Notes under the pieces: generated by a model
Told to the model about the DNA's origin: nothing
What the model saw: the letters and a program-made list of their open reading frames with translations, nothing else
Databases searched by the model: none
Shown: in pieces, positions 45,265 through 54,083 of the stretch
Numbering within the stretch: position 1 is the stretch's first letter
How the letters are laid out: every line of letters starts with the position of its first letter
Assembly (NCBI GenBank): GCA_018242505.1
Contig: JAFEBU010000017.1
Span: forward strand, 1-64,000
DNA: 64,000 bases
Reading direction: 5' to 3'
From: Pseudomonadota bacterium
GTDB taxonomy: Bacteria > Pseudomonadota > Alphaproteobacteria > Reyranellales > Reyranellaceae
Position numbers and translations under genes: made by a program

Positions 45265-46482
45265 CTAATCGTTCACGGTACGGCGCGTCCTTCTCTGCCT
45301 GCGACGCCCGCCGGGCGGCCGGGACTCGATGTCGCTCAGCACGCCGCGGGCGAAATCCTGTGCGGCAAGAGGGATGGGTCCCGATTCGCGGTCGGTGCGA
45401 GCGAGGCTTCCGAGCTGCTCGGCCGGACCGTTGACGAGCTTGCGGATGGCGTCGAGGCGCCGACGGTGTTCGTCGGACATCTCGCCCATGCCCGCGACAT
45501 GACAGCCCGGAATGTAGGGCCGCATGCGCAACGGCGAGTCGCCATTGAGGAAGGCATTGCAGAAGTCCCACAGCGGCAATAGCGGCCGCCTCCGCGCACC
45601 GCCAGGCAGGTGTCGAAGAAGCCTGTCTTCGGCGTTATTGAGCGGATTGGCAGGATCTGATTCGATCCACATCAGCGGATAGGGCTCGCCCCCCAGGATG
45701 CCGCGCAGCGCGAGCCTGCCCTCGTATCCGATCTCGGGCATGCGAAGGTACGCACATCGTGCGCACTCCGACTCGTGGCAACCGCGATGGGCATGGCAGA
45801 TGAGCCACGCCAGGTCGGCGGAGATCACCAGACGGCGCGGATCGGCGAACTCGCGCAGCCGGAATCCGAGATCGACCGACGGGCCGATATAGTCGGCATG
45901 GAAGAGCGCCCTCGTCGCCGCCGGCGCCCTGTCGCGCAGCGCCAGCAGGCGATAGTTCTCCGCCACCGGATCGTCGAGCGCCCCCGCGACCGGCCGGCCG
46001 TCCTTCACCGGCAGGATGACCTCGGCATTGTTGATCGGAAAGCCGGCGAGCCAGGCTGTGCCCTTCACGTTCAGCCTTTGCCATTGCGGTTTGGCGGCGA
46101 ACTGGCGCCGCTGCTCCTCCATCAGACCGAGCAGGGCGTGAAGGGCCGCCATCGCATCGAGCGGCGAGCGCACGATCTTGGTGAACAGCACCTCGTCGCC
46201 CACGCCTTTCCAGAAGGCCGGGCCGTGGCCGAACTCGAAGCGCCCGCTGGCGTCACCGGGCGCGACGGCGGCGATGTCGTCGCGCACCGTGGTCCACTGC
46301 GCCGCCATCTGCTGAACGGCGATCTGATAGAAGGAGAGGAACGGCTCGACCCATGAGTCGGCCTCGGTGGAAGCGGCGCCTGGCTTTGTCTGCTTGAATT
46401 CGGTCGATCCCACGATATCGAGGCTGAAGAACATCCTCAGCCGCGACCGCACCTCGATCGTGTCGCGCTTGCGCTTCGCCAC
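45265..46482 (-). CDS. Nucleotide-cyclase-like protein (class III cyclase homology)
   Basis: Start GTG 46482, 16 bp after the metallopeptidase stop. The 405-residue product begins with a class III cyclase-like domain: RMFFSLDIVGSTEFK (Asp22) and GPAFWKGVGDEVLFTKIV (Asp96), the two positions that bind metal in adenylyl and guanylyl cyclases. The spacing is larger than usual, so activity is uncertain. The second half is unknown and contains CHAHRGCHESECARCAYL, a possible zinc cluster. The C-terminus is Arg-rich. Paired with the ImmA/IrrE gene. Confidence 0.65.
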   Translation of the reverse strand: MAKRKRDTIEVRSRLRMFFSLDIVGSTEFKQTKPGAASTEADSWVEPFLSFYQIAVQQMAAQWTTVRDDIAAVAPGDASGRFEFGHGPAFWKGVGDEVLFTKIVRSPLDAMAALHALLGLMEEQRRQFAAKPQWQRLNVKGTAWLAGFPINNAEVILPVKDGRPVAGALDDPVAENYRLLALRDRAPAATRALFHADYIGPSVDLGFRLREFADPRRLVISADLAWLICHAHRGCHESECARCAYLRMPEIGYEGRLALRGILGGEPYPLMWIESDPANPLNNAEDRLLRHLPGGARRRPLLPLWDFCNAFLNGDSPLRMRPYIPGCHVAGMGEMSDEHRRRLDAIRKLVNGPAEQLGSLARTDRESGPIPLAAQDFARGVLSDIESRPPGGRRRQRRTRRTVND

Positions 46483-46498
46483 GCTTCGCGCTCTCGGA

Positions 46499-47014
46499 TC
46501 AGAGAAGGCCGAGCGCCTTCGCCCTCGCCGTTGCGGCGGCGGTCGACACCCGGAAATGGCGCGCAACGCCGGCGATATTCTTCGGATGCCGCGCGAACTC
46601 CTTGCGGAACGCCGCCTCCGGCATCAGGAAGCCGGCAGCGAACCAGTTGGCTTCCCATTCCACACGCGTCGAGCCGAAGCGCGCCGCGGTCATCGGCTGG
46701 TTCGCCAGCGGATAGTGGAGGATGTAGTGGCCGATCTCGTGCGCGATCGAAAAGCGATCGCGTTCGGCATTGGTGTAGTCAGGCAGATAGATCTCGAACT
46801 TACCGTTTCCGAACACGCGGATCGACGCTTCCGGCGAGCGGCTGAGATCGGCGAGGGTCTGATAGATGATCTTGCCGCCGAGTTGCGCGACGACCGCTTC
46901 CAGCGCCGCGCCCGACCGGTAGCCCACTTTGCTCGCAAAATCGGCCGCGAACGACTCGATCGTCGCCTTGCTCGCATGGCACGGCTTGGCCTCACGGAAA
47001 GACTGCTTCGACAT
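46499..47014 (-). CDS. ImmA/IrrE-family metallopeptidase
   Basis: A 171-residue protein with zinc motif His92-Glu93-Ile-Gly-His96 in FSIAHEIGHYILHYPL and a third-ligand region RVEWEANWFAAGFLMPEAAFR. This is the ImmA/IrrE (M78) family, whose members cleave HTH repressors to release phage, mobile-element or stress genes. The C-terminus (NIAGVARHFRVSTAAATARAKALGLL) looks like a helix-turn-helix. No separate repressor gene is adjacent. It leads the cyclase-like gene in a two-gene operon. Confidence 0.88.
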   Translation of the reverse strand: MSKQSFREAKPCHASKATIESFAADFASKVGYRSGAALEAVVAQLGGKIIYQTLADLSRSPEASIRVFGNGKFEIYLPDYTNAERDRFSIAHEIGHYILHYPLANQPMTAARFGSTRVEWEANWFAAGFLMPEAAFRKEFARHPKNIAGVARHFRVSTAAATARAKALGLL

Positions 47015-47095
47015 CGTCTTTGCTGCTTGCCCTCAGAGACCGTAGGTAATCTGCAATCCCCGCTTCAGCAAGAGGCCAAGCTCAAGCCACGCAGG

Positions 47096-47128
47096 ATATT
47101 GCGATCTCGCTTTCTCTTTTCGCAATAT
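47096..47128. promoter_or_regulatory. Perfect 9-bp inverted repeat before the metallopeptidase/cyclase operon
   Basis: ATATTGCGA (47096-47104) and TCGCAATAT (47120-47128) are separated by 15 bp, in an AT-rich patch 80 bp upstream of the metallopeptidase start. On the minus strand the TATATATTG just beyond it could serve as a -10 element. Geometry is that of a repressor operator overlapping a promoter. Confidence 0.55.
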
Positions 47129-47162
47129 ATAGGCGGTCGCTTGCCCGGTAAAGGCGAGCGCG

Positions 47163-48017
47163 TCAGTCGGTCGACCGATCGCGGTGCCGTTCCAGCTCCT
47201 CCGCGATCCGGCGCAGCGTGGCAGGCGGCTCGTCCGCCGGCAAGAACAGGAAGTTGCAGATATAGCGGCCGAAACGCTCGCGCGTCCTGAGCGGCGCCAC
47301 CAGATCGGGCAGGTTGCCGGCGTATTGCATGTGTTGGATCGAGAAGCGCTGCACCGGCTTCAGGACATTGTTGTGTACGAAATAGCCCTCGTAACCGAGG
47401 CCGGCGAGAAAGGCCCGCGTGCGGTCGAGGCTGCCGGGCGCCAGCCGCTCGTCGATCTTCACCAGAACGCGCGGGTGGTCGCGGCGGATGGTTTCGATCG
47501 CGCCCTCGAGCACCGCCTGCTCATGGCCCTCGACCTGGATATTGAGCAACCCGGCGCGACCCCGATAGAGAGCGTCGAGCCGATCCGTCGGCACGATGAC
47601 GGTCTTGCAGGTCGGATAGAATACCGCCGCCCGCGGTGCGAGGGTCGCGCAGCCCATGATCGCGATGCCGCCGATCATCGGCACGCGCAGCTCGGCCGTC
47701 CCGGCATGGTCCGACAGCGCCACCGCCTCGACCGAGACGCCGCGGCCGAACTTGGCGCCGAGCGCCTTCGCCGACTCGGGCAGCGGCTCATAGGCGATCA
47801 CGCGCCGCGCGTGCGGGCGCATGTAGTGCACGTAGGTTCCGCTGTCGGCGCCGACATCGATCGCGTCAGCATCGCGACGGCAGAGGACCTTGAGAAGGTG
47901 CAGCTCGATCTCGCCGTAGCGGCCGAAGAAGCGCGTCTCGCGCCAGTTGTGCAGCGATTGCGGGAAGAGGCCGCGCAAGGCGGGGCGGCGGCCCGCGTTC
48001 AGGCCGGCATCGGCCAT
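47163..48017 (-). CDS. FkbM-family methyltransferase
   Basis: A 284-residue methyltransferase with the FkbM pattern: AIDVGADSGTYVHYM (SAM motif near residue 53), VIAYEPLPESAKAL, and LLNIQVEGHEQAVLEGA near 157. FkbM enzymes O-methylate polyketides, sugars or lipids. It is the last gene of an operon with the flavoprotein and ATP-grasp genes, suggesting modification of a small molecule or glycan. Confidence 0.85.
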   Translation of the reverse strand: MADAGLNAGRRPALRGLFPQSLHNWRETRFFGRYGEIELHLLKVLCRRDADAIDVGADSGTYVHYMRPHARRVIAYEPLPESAKALGAKFGRGVSVEAVALSDHAGTAELRVPMIGGIAIMGCATLAPRAAVFYPTCKTVIVPTDRLDALYRGRAGLLNIQVEGHEQAVLEGAIETIRRDHPRVLVKIDERLAPGSLDRTRAFLAGLGYEGYFVHNNVLKPVQRFSIQHMQYAGNLPDLVAPLRTRERFGRYICNFLFLPADEPPATLRRIAEELERHRDRSTD

Positions 48018-48053
48018 CTTCGCTCTCCCGCGACCATCATCGCTTCCTGAGGT

Positions 48054-49313
48054 TCATTTCACGGCAACGGTCGACGACAGACTGCCCTGGATGACAGAAA
48101 CACGGTCGGCGGCAGCCGGCTGCGGCGCCGTCGCCGCGAGATGGCGCGACAGCCGCCGCGCAACGAAGCCCGCACCGACGGCGAAGCGCATCAGCGGACC
48201 GAAGCTGTTGGCCGCAGCCGGCCCCACGAAGTAGAGACCCGGGACGCTCGACTGGAAATTGGCCGAAAGGATCGGCGTGTCGTTCACGGTGGCCAGCGCT
48301 TGCGCAAGCGACGGCTCGAGGAAAGCGAGCCGGTTCACGTCGGGGCGATAGCCGGTTGCAGCGATCACATGATCGGCCTCGAGGACCGGCTGGGCGCCGT
48401 CACGGGTGGTGAACGCGAGCCTTACCTTGTCGCCCTGAAGCCTGGCATCGGTCAGCGTGTGGCCGACAAGCCGGGGCACGCGGCTGAAGCGGTCGGCCAT
48501 GAACCATCCGCCGGCGGGCCCCAGATGGGTCTTCGTCCATTTCAGTCTCCGCGCCTCGGGCAGGTGATGGAACACGCCCGGCAGATGGGTGAAGCACCAC
48601 GACTTCCAGGATGGACCGATACCCGACATCGGCTGGCGCAGCTTGTCCGACCATGGCCGCGGCAGGCGCATCTTGCTGTGGACCTCGATCTCGGACCGGC
48701 GTGCAGCCATACGCACGCGCGCGCCCGCCTCGCGCAGCAGCACCGCGACATCGACTGCCGAGGAGCCCGCACCCAGAACGACCACGTCCTGGCCGTTGAA
48801 GCGGGCAAAATCGGTGTGGGCGGAACTGTGCGTCACGCGCTCCCGCGGCAGGCCCGCGAGCGCGTCCGGCAGATGGGCGAAGTGGCTGATACCGACCGCC
48901 ATCACTACCCGCCGCGCTGCGAGGTTCTTGCCGTTGTCGAGTCGCAGCGAGAAGCCCTGCGCCGTCTTCTGCAGCGCCGTCACCATCGTCTTCTCGAGCG
49001 TCGGCACGACGTTCTTCTGGAAGGCGAGGCCGTAGGCACTGAAGGTCCCGAGCGAAACCGGCAGGCCGAGATCGGCGTACGGCAGCCCCCTCTCCCGGCA
49101 GTAGTTCCGGAGGGTATGCCTGCCGGCGGGGTCGAACAGGCTCGAGGCAAACCCCTCGGACTTCAGCAGCATATCGCGCGGCATCTGGGTGAGCCAGCTC
49201 TCCATCGGCTTGCCGAAGATGCGGAACGAAACGCCGCGGCTTGCGAGATGGGCGGCGATCGACAGTCCGTAGGGGCCTGCGCCGACAATGGCGACATCCG
49301 TACGATCAGACAT
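48054..49313 (-). CDS. FAD/NAD(P)-binding oxidoreductase (flavin monooxygenase-like)
   Basis: A 419-residue flavoprotein: FAD-binding VAIVGAGPYGLSIAAHL at the N-terminus, NAD(P)-binding DVVVLGAGSSAVDVAVLLREAG near residue 165, and HVIAATGYRPDVN, the Ala-Thr-Gly motif of FMO-like enzymes. Closest in pattern to lysine/ornithine N-hydroxylase-like or FMO groups. The start 49313 has AAGGA eight bases upstream; it overlaps the end of the ATP-grasp gene by 8 bp. Probably hydroxylates an amine or related product of the operon. Confidence 0.85.
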   Translation of the reverse strand: MSDRTDVAIVGAGPYGLSIAAHLASRGVSFRIFGKPMESWLTQMPRDMLLKSEGFASSLFDPAGRHTLRNYCRERGLPYADLGLPVSLGTFSAYGLAFQKNVVPTLEKTMVTALQKTAQGFSLRLDNGKNLAARRVVMAVGISHFAHLPDALAGLPRERVTHSSAHTDFARFNGQDVVVLGAGSSAVDVAVLLREAGARVRMAARRSEIEVHSKMRLPRPWSDKLRQPMSGIGPSWKSWCFTHLPGVFHHLPEARRLKWTKTHLGPAGGWFMADRFSRVPRLVGHTLTDARLQGDKVRLAFTTRDGAQPVLEADHVIAATGYRPDVNRLAFLEPSLAQALATVNDTPILSANFQSSVPGLYFVGPAAANSFGPLMRFAVGAGFVARRLSRHLAATAPQPAAADRVSVIQGSLSSTVAVK

Positions 49314-50745
49314 GAAGGACATCCTTTCCGCCAAGCATTCCGGGATAGGGGGGTGACGCGAGCGCAATCGCACCGCGTGATGGATCGATTGACGGGTCGA
49401 TCGGCAGGTCCGCACCCGACGGCGGGGCCATGGCTCTGATCCGGCGGCGCAACAGGCGCCGCGGGTCGCGTATGGTCTGCCGCATGATCTGCACCCAGGT
49501 GAGCGGTTCGGGCGCGATCGGCTGGCGATAGGCGTCGATGAACTCCGGCTCCCGCCAGGGCACATCGTGATAGGCCGAGCGCAGGAAGTCGCTCGCCGGG
49601 TCGCGCCAGCTCTCCTGCGGGAAGAGCGCGATCGTGCGCGAATCGATGTAGGGCGTCGCGCGCGGGCGGGCGCCCGACGGCAGCAGGCTGGCGAGCGCAC
49701 CGATCATGTCGGAGGAGGCGTTGAGTGCGAGGTGGCAGATCTGCGTCGGCCGCTGGTTCATCTCGATCAGGTACGGCCGGTTCGTCCCGTTCTCGATCAT
49801 GAAGTCGAAGCCGACGAAGCCCGAGAGTCCGAGGCGGCGCACGATATGCTGGGCGGCCTCGGTCATCTCTGCCGATTCGATCACCCGCACCACCGTGGCG
49901 GGCCCGGTCGATTCGCTCGTCTGCAGGACCTCGACACTCAGGCCCGCAAGCACCTGTCCGCGATGGCAGACTACGGCGCGATTGGCCGGCCGGCCCGCGA
50001 TATGGTCCTGCACCGTGATGACAGGCCGCGCGCCGAAGAGATGCCGCAGATGGCCGGGGTCGAGCTTGCGTATCGCCTGGCGCACCGCATAGAGGCGGCT
50101 GCAGGTCGTGCGAATCGCGAGGAAGGCGTGCTCCGCCTCCGCAGCATCCGCCACGACGCGGACTCCCTGACCACCCCAGGTCTCGTCACGCTTGATCACC
50201 AGGGGAAAGCGTACGGTCGCAAGATGCGCGCGCAACTCATCAAGATCCCGGACGATCGCGGTGTGCGGCACCGCAAGCCCGTCCTCATGGGCAAGCGCCA
50301 CGAACCGGCTCTTGGCCCGCGAGAACACGAAGGACGACGGCGCGCCGAGCGACGCCTCGATCAACTCGGCCATGCGGTCGGGCCGCATGCCGCGGCCGCG
50401 CAGCGCGCGCGCATAGAGCGTCCGTATCAGGTCGATGGCGGGCTCGTCCGCCGGGATCAACAGGTCGGGCGAATGACGCTCGACGGTCCGGTCGATGGTG
50501 CGCAATGCTTCGGCGCGCGTGCGGCCGAGCCTGTCGACGGTGACGGTGCACATCCTGAACAGGGCATGGTCGCCAGGCACCAGCGCCCGGACCTCGAACC
50601 CGCCCTGCGCCAGTTCCAGGCAAAGCCGCGTTGTCACGGGCCAGTGGACCGTGGCGATGATCACGATGCGCGGTCGTGCCGTCTCCGACGGCAACGCCTG
50701 GCTACGCAGTTTTTCTTCCTTCTCGATGGAGGCCACACCCAGCAT
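49306..50745 (-). CDS. ATP-grasp ligase
   Basis: A 479-residue ATP-grasp protein, start ATG 50745 with GGAG six bases before (GTG 50757 also possible). Visible are a preATP-grasp domain (RIVIIATVHWPVTTRLCLELAQGGFEVRAL), the ATP-binding stretch PLVIKRDETWGGQGVRVV, and GFVGFDFMIENGTNRPYLIEMNQRPTQ, with the metal-binding Asp, Glu and Asn. Such enzymes join a carboxylate to an amine. The C-terminal 100 residues are an unrecognised extension. First gene of a three-gene operon that may make or tailor a peptide-like metabolite. Confidence 0.82.
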   Translation of the reverse strand: MLGVASIEKEEKLRSQALPSETARPRIVIIATVHWPVTTRLCLELAQGGFEVRALVPGDHALFRMCTVTVDRLGRTRAEALRTIDRTVERHSPDLLIPADEPAIDLIRTLYARALRGRGMRPDRMAELIEASLGAPSSFVFSRAKSRFVALAHEDGLAVPHTAIVRDLDELRAHLATVRFPLVIKRDETWGGQGVRVVADAAEAEHAFLAIRTTCSRLYAVRQAIRKLDPGHLRHLFGARPVITVQDHIAGRPANRAVVCHRGQVLAGLSVEVLQTSESTGPATVVRVIESAEMTEAAQHIVRRLGLSGFVGFDFMIENGTNRPYLIEMNQRPTQICHLALNASSDMIGALASLLPSGARPRATPYIDSRTIALFPQESWRDPASDFLRSAYHDVPWREPEFIDAYRQPIAPEPLTWVQIMRQTIRDPRRLLRRRIRAMAPPSGADLPIDPSIDPSRGAIALASPPYPGMLGGKDVLHV

Positions 50746-51406
50746 GCCCCGCTCCACTACCCCTCATGCGCTCTGTATCTTGAACTCCAAGACGGCACAT
50801 TGAGCCTTCCCTAGCATCCGACTCCCACGTCTTCGCGTGTTCATGATGTGGCACGAAGTTTGGCGCCTGGGGGCGCCGCAGGGTCGGACGACGACCGGGA
50901 GATCGCGGCCTCGAAGCGGCCACGGTCTCCCGGCGCCTCACCGACACATCGGCCTTGCCACGACATCCACCACAATGCCGGGCCGGTCGATCTCCGCGCC
51001 TTAGCAAGCACAGCAACAGCCAACATAGGATGTTAAAGTATCAGTTGTAGATGGAGAAAATTTCAGAGGCATAGAAGGTAGTTGAACCTTAAATCCTGCG
51101 CCATTTCCGGGAAAAACCATCTAATACACTGAGAATATGGATGTTTTCATAGGTACAGAGCTTATCCGGAAGCTGTCAAGATCGCCGAAGACCGCATATC
51201 TCCTCAGCAGCAGTACGCGCTTTTTCAAGCAAATAGCCCGGTGATCTCAACTGAGATATGCAAACTTGCAGATCACGGCCGGGCGCGGCCGGTGGTAGAA
51301 GACTGGCCATAGGTTCAAGCGTTCATTCGGTCGGACATTCTTAGCGAAAGGCATTCACCCCACGGCAGCACCTTCGAGTGCGCCACCCACACCAAGAGTT
51401 CCCAAG

Positions 51407-51526
51407 CTCGCCAGCGGTCACCCAACCGTATATCGAAGCCCCCTTCCCACACACCCACAGGCTTCGTGTTGGCGAGTTCCACAAGGAAGGCCGGTCGTCC
51501 CCAAGCGACCGGCCTTTCGCGTTTTT
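51407..51526 (+). ncRNA. Candidate structured small RNA with its own terminator
   Basis: Two nested perfect 7-bp helices: CTCGCCA (51407-51413) with TGGCGAG (51470-51476), and inside it CGAAGCC (51434-51440) with GGCTTCG (51460-51466). An 11-bp terminator stem and U-run follow at once (51487-51526). The nesting is unlikely by chance and there is no coding alternative. No known family was recognised; the 5' end may lie in the AT-richer DNA upstream. Confidence 0.45.
51487..51526 (+). terminator. Intrinsic terminator
   Basis: AAGGCCGGTCG (51487-51497) pairs perfectly with CGACCGGCCTT (51506-51516) across an 8-nt loop, followed by TCGCGTTTTT. Canonical Rho-independent form on the plus strand. 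No protein gene ends before it, which points to an RNA gene. Confidence 0.8.
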
Positions 51527-51640
51527 GGGGCGCGTTGTTGGGGGCAGCTTGGCTCTTGCCACCACTGGCCCCAGATTGATCACCGTCGCGCCCTTGTGTG
51601 GCGCGGTTTGAGAAGAAAATGAAATCCGTGAAGAACAGGC

Positions 51641-52735
51641 ATGGGGGTCATGGCCACCGATCGAAGTCCGGGCGGTAAGGACGCTCGTCTGCCGCCGATC
51701 ACACCGCGTCCGGTCCACCGCCCGACACCCGAAGAAGTCGACCGTCACGGCGACGAGATCTTTCAGAAGTCGATCGCCGATCTCTCGCGCCGTCTCGGCG
51801 AGCGCGCACAACAACAATCGACCGATCCCAGCGCCGAGGCGGAAAGGCGCCGCGCCGCTCTGCTCGCCTACAACGCCACCCGCACACGCCGCCTGAGATG
51901 GATAGCCGGCGCATCGGGAACCGCTCTCGCGGCCGCCACCATCGCCTGGCTCGTCGTGGCGATTGGCGCGCCGCCGCCCGACGAGGCCGCCCACGCGGGC
52001 GCTGCCGCGCCGCCCGGAACGAAGATCGAGACCGCAAGCCTGCCGTCGAAGGCCGAGCTGGCCCTACCGACGGCACCGACGACGACACCAATGACGACGA
52101 CGGTCGAGCCGACGACGGTCGAGCCGACGCCGGACGCGCCGGCGGACCTGGCGTCCGCGTCTCCTGCCGAGGTCGCGAAATCGGCGCCCGCCTCTGTGCC
52201 TCCATCCGCACCATCGCCCCCGCCCCCACCGATATCGACAGCGTCACAGGCTTCGCCCCCGCCGCCGGCATCGGCACCACCCGAGGCTGCGCCGTCCATG
52301 ACATCATCGGCTGCACCGCCCGTGACATCACCGGCTGCGCCAGCCGTGACACCATCGGCTGTACCGCAGGCGGCGTCGGCGCCTGCACCGGACCAGACGC
52401 CGCTGCAAACGACCGAGATCCGCGAGGTCCAGACGCGGCTCTACACCTACGGGTTCAATCCCGGCCCGATCGATGGCGCGCCGGGAGCACTGACCGCTGA
52501 CGCGGCCATGCGCTATCGGGCCGATCGCGGTCTGCCGCCGAACAGCGCCGTCAACCGCACGCTGCTCGAGACGCTGCGCCAGGATCCCGCGCCGCAGGTG
52601 GCGCAGGCTCCGCCACCGTCGCCGCCGCGTCCCGCGCCGCGCGCCTATGCCCAGCGCCGCTCCGACGACCCGTTCGAGTCGCTGCGCATTGCCGGAGACC
52701 GTTTCGGCCGCTGGCTGCAATCGCTCGGGCGCTGA
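51641..52735 (+). CDS. Membrane-anchored peptidoglycan-binding protein with a Pro-rich linker
   Basis: A 364-residue protein. A cytoplasmic basic N-terminal part (about 85 residues), one membrane segment (WIAGASGTALAAATIAWLVVAIGA), then a long Thr/Pro/Ala linker (about 115-255) and a PG_binding_1 domain (EIREVQTRLYTYGFNPGPIDGAPGALTADAAMRYRADRGLP, about 258-300). The tail is Pro-rich. It is likely a type II membrane protein reaching the cell wall. Its linker contains a 24-bp DNA repeat at 52291-52362. Confidence 0.8.
   Translation: MGVMATDRSPGGKDARLPPITPRPVHRPTPEEVDRHGDEIFQKSIADLSRRLGERAQQQSTDPSAEAERRRAALLAYNATRTRRLRWIAGASGTALAAATIAWLVVAIGAPPPDEAAHAGAAAPPGTKIETASLPSKAELALPTAPTTTPMTTTVEPTTVEPTPDAPADLASASPAEVAKSAPASVPPSAPSPPPPPISTASQASPPPPASAPPEAAPSMTSSAAPPVTSPAAPAVTPSAVPQAASAPAPDQTPLQTTEIREVQTRLYTYGFNPGPIDGAPGALTADAAMRYRADRGLPPNSAVNRTLLETLRQDPAPQVAQAPPPSPPRPAPRAYAQRRSDDPFESLRIAGDRFGRWLQSLGR
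52291..52362 (+). repeat. 24-bp tandem triplication inside the Pro-rich linker
   Basis: Three units at 52291, 52315 and 52339, each containing TGACA(T/C)CA(T/C)CGGCTG, encode an eight-residue Ser/Ala/Pro repeat of type VTSPAAPA. The unit keeps frame, so the linker length could vary between strains. Confidence 0.8.
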
Positions 52736-52758
52736 CCTTCCGCCTTCCGCCTTTGCGC

Positions 52759-53550
52759 TTACTCGGCGCACACCTCGACGCCGAGCTGGCGCAGAAGGTC
52801 CGACTGCTCGCTCTCGCTGATCACCAGCCCGGCATAGTCGGCCAGCACCGCAAGATTGAGACCGGCGAGCCGCGATCCCCGAAGATCGCAGCCGCCGAGC
52901 CGCGCGCGCTCCCATTCGACGCGATCGAGCGTGCAGGCGAGCATCGTTGCGTGGCTGAGGTCGGTGTCGATGAAGGACGCCTCCGAGAACTTGCAGGACA
53001 GGAACTCGCTGTTCTGCAGGTTGAGGCCCGAAAGATCGGCAAAACTGAAATTGCACCGGTCGAAGGTGGCCTTCGTCAGGGTCGATCGCTTTGAGAGGAC
53101 CTTGGTGAAGGTCGAACGGTTGAACCCGGCGCCGCGAAAGCTGCATTCGACGGCGCTGGCGTTATAGAGATCGCAGCGATCGAAGACGCTGGTGGCGAAG
53201 TTGCACATGGCGGCTTCCATCGCCTGGAGGTCGCAGAAGGCGAAGCTGCATCCCTTCTTGTGTCGGACGTCGAACAGGGTGCAGCGCTCGAACCGTGCAT
53301 GAGCGAGCTTGCAACTGGTGAAACGCGTCGGCTCGAAGATGCAGTCCCTGAGCGTCGATCGCGAGAAGTCGGCGCCGCGGATCACCGGCATGGCGAACTG
53401 GCACCGCTCGAACCTGCACTCGCCGAGGTCGAGATCGTCCAGCGCAAGCGGCGCGGCAAACCTCAAGCCGATGAATGCGCGGTCCGCTTTCATCGTTGCC
53501 TGCAGTTCGTCCGCATCGAGCGAGCGGTGGACCGCCTCTTCGCTCGCCAT
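52759..53550 (-). CDS. Pentapeptide-repeat protein
   Basis: A 263-residue protein made almost wholly of pentapeptide repeats, A(D/N)L/F-type: DLDLGECRFERCQFAMPVIRGADFSRSTLRDCIFEP and many more to LGGCDLRGSRLAGLNL. These fold as a right-handed quadrilateral beta-helix. Cys is unusually frequent in the repeats. Roles in the family range from gyrase protection to unknown. No signal peptide, so it is cytoplasmic. The start is ATG 53550. Confidence 0.88.
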   Translation of the reverse strand: MASEEAVHRSLDADELQATMKADRAFIGLRFAAPLALDDLDLGECRFERCQFAMPVIRGADFSRSTLRDCIFEPTRFTSCKLAHARFERCTLFDVRHKKGCSFAFCDLQAMEAAMCNFATSVFDRCDLYNASAVECSFRGAGFNRSTFTKVLSKRSTLTKATFDRCNFSFADLSGLNLQNSEFLSCKFSEASFIDTDLSHATMLACTLDRVEWERARLGGCDLRGSRLAGLNLAVLADYAGLVISESEQSDLLRQLGVEVCAE

Positions 53551-53800
53551 GGAACCGTCCCGATGGAAAGGGAGTTTCCCTAGCACGGATACGGGCAGGG
53601 CCGCGACATCGGGTGCGCCATGGAAGACTCCACAGCGCCGCTGCCGCGCGCTAGGACTTGTCCTGCAGGCGGCGAAAATGTGGGTCCCGGCCGAACGTCT
53701 TGGTGGGTTCGGCCGTGTCGTCTGCGATCCCAAGAGTTGGAAAGGCCGGTCCTTCGATCCCGAAAGACCGGCGAGCCGTTGCGCGCGCATGGAACGAGGC

Positions 53801-54016
53801 ATGCCCGAAGAGCCGCTTCTCTATGTCTTCCAGTGTCCGCTCACCGGCATGACCGTGAAGGTGCTGGCCAACGCGGCGACCACGGCTCCCAGCTGTCGGC
53901 AGCGCTGGAGCGTGGCCTGCGCCGCTTGCGGCCAGCAGCATGTGATCAATATCGCGACGGGCCGCGTGCGGGTGACGGTCGCCTCGCCGCCGCTGCGCGC
54001 AACCTTATGCGGGTGA
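53801..54016 (+). CDS. Small hypothetical protein with a Cys pair
   Basis: A 71-residue protein, MPEEPLLYVFQCPLTGMTVKVLA at the front, then CRQRWSVACAACGQQHVINIATGRVRV. CAAC plus two other Cys and a His could bind zinc, like a short ribbon. An ATG at 53789 would add four residues. Confidence 0.6.
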   Translation: MPEEPLLYVFQCPLTGMTVKVLANAATTAPSCRQRWSVACAACGQQHVINIATGRVRVTVASPPLRATLCG

Positions 54017-54083
54017 CGGCGTTTTTGCCGGCCGCGGGAACCTCGACAGGATACCGCCGTTGCTTGGGCAAACAGGAGACTCC

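Larger units (their letters stand above)
50758..51640. other. AT-richer non-coding region
   Basis: About 880 bp without a convincing gene. From about 51020 to 51250 the DNA drops to roughly 45% G+C by eye, far below the rest. A 35-residue ORF (51137-51244, starting MDVFIGTELIRKLS) is the only candidate and has no ribosome site. A stem of GTGATCT/AGATCAC near 51241-51276 and the structured element at 51407-51526 are also here. It may be foreign DNA or an RNA locus. Confidence 0.5.

Noticed and set aside
51260..51320. Possible tRNA around GGTTCAAGC
   Set aside because: A T-loop-like GGTTCAAG was seen, but no acceptor stem, D-arm or anticodon arm can be drawn around it.
51378..51611. 77-codon plus-strand frame over the structured element
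   Set aside because: It runs through the terminator stem and U-run and lacks a ribosome site; the RNA structure explains the region better.
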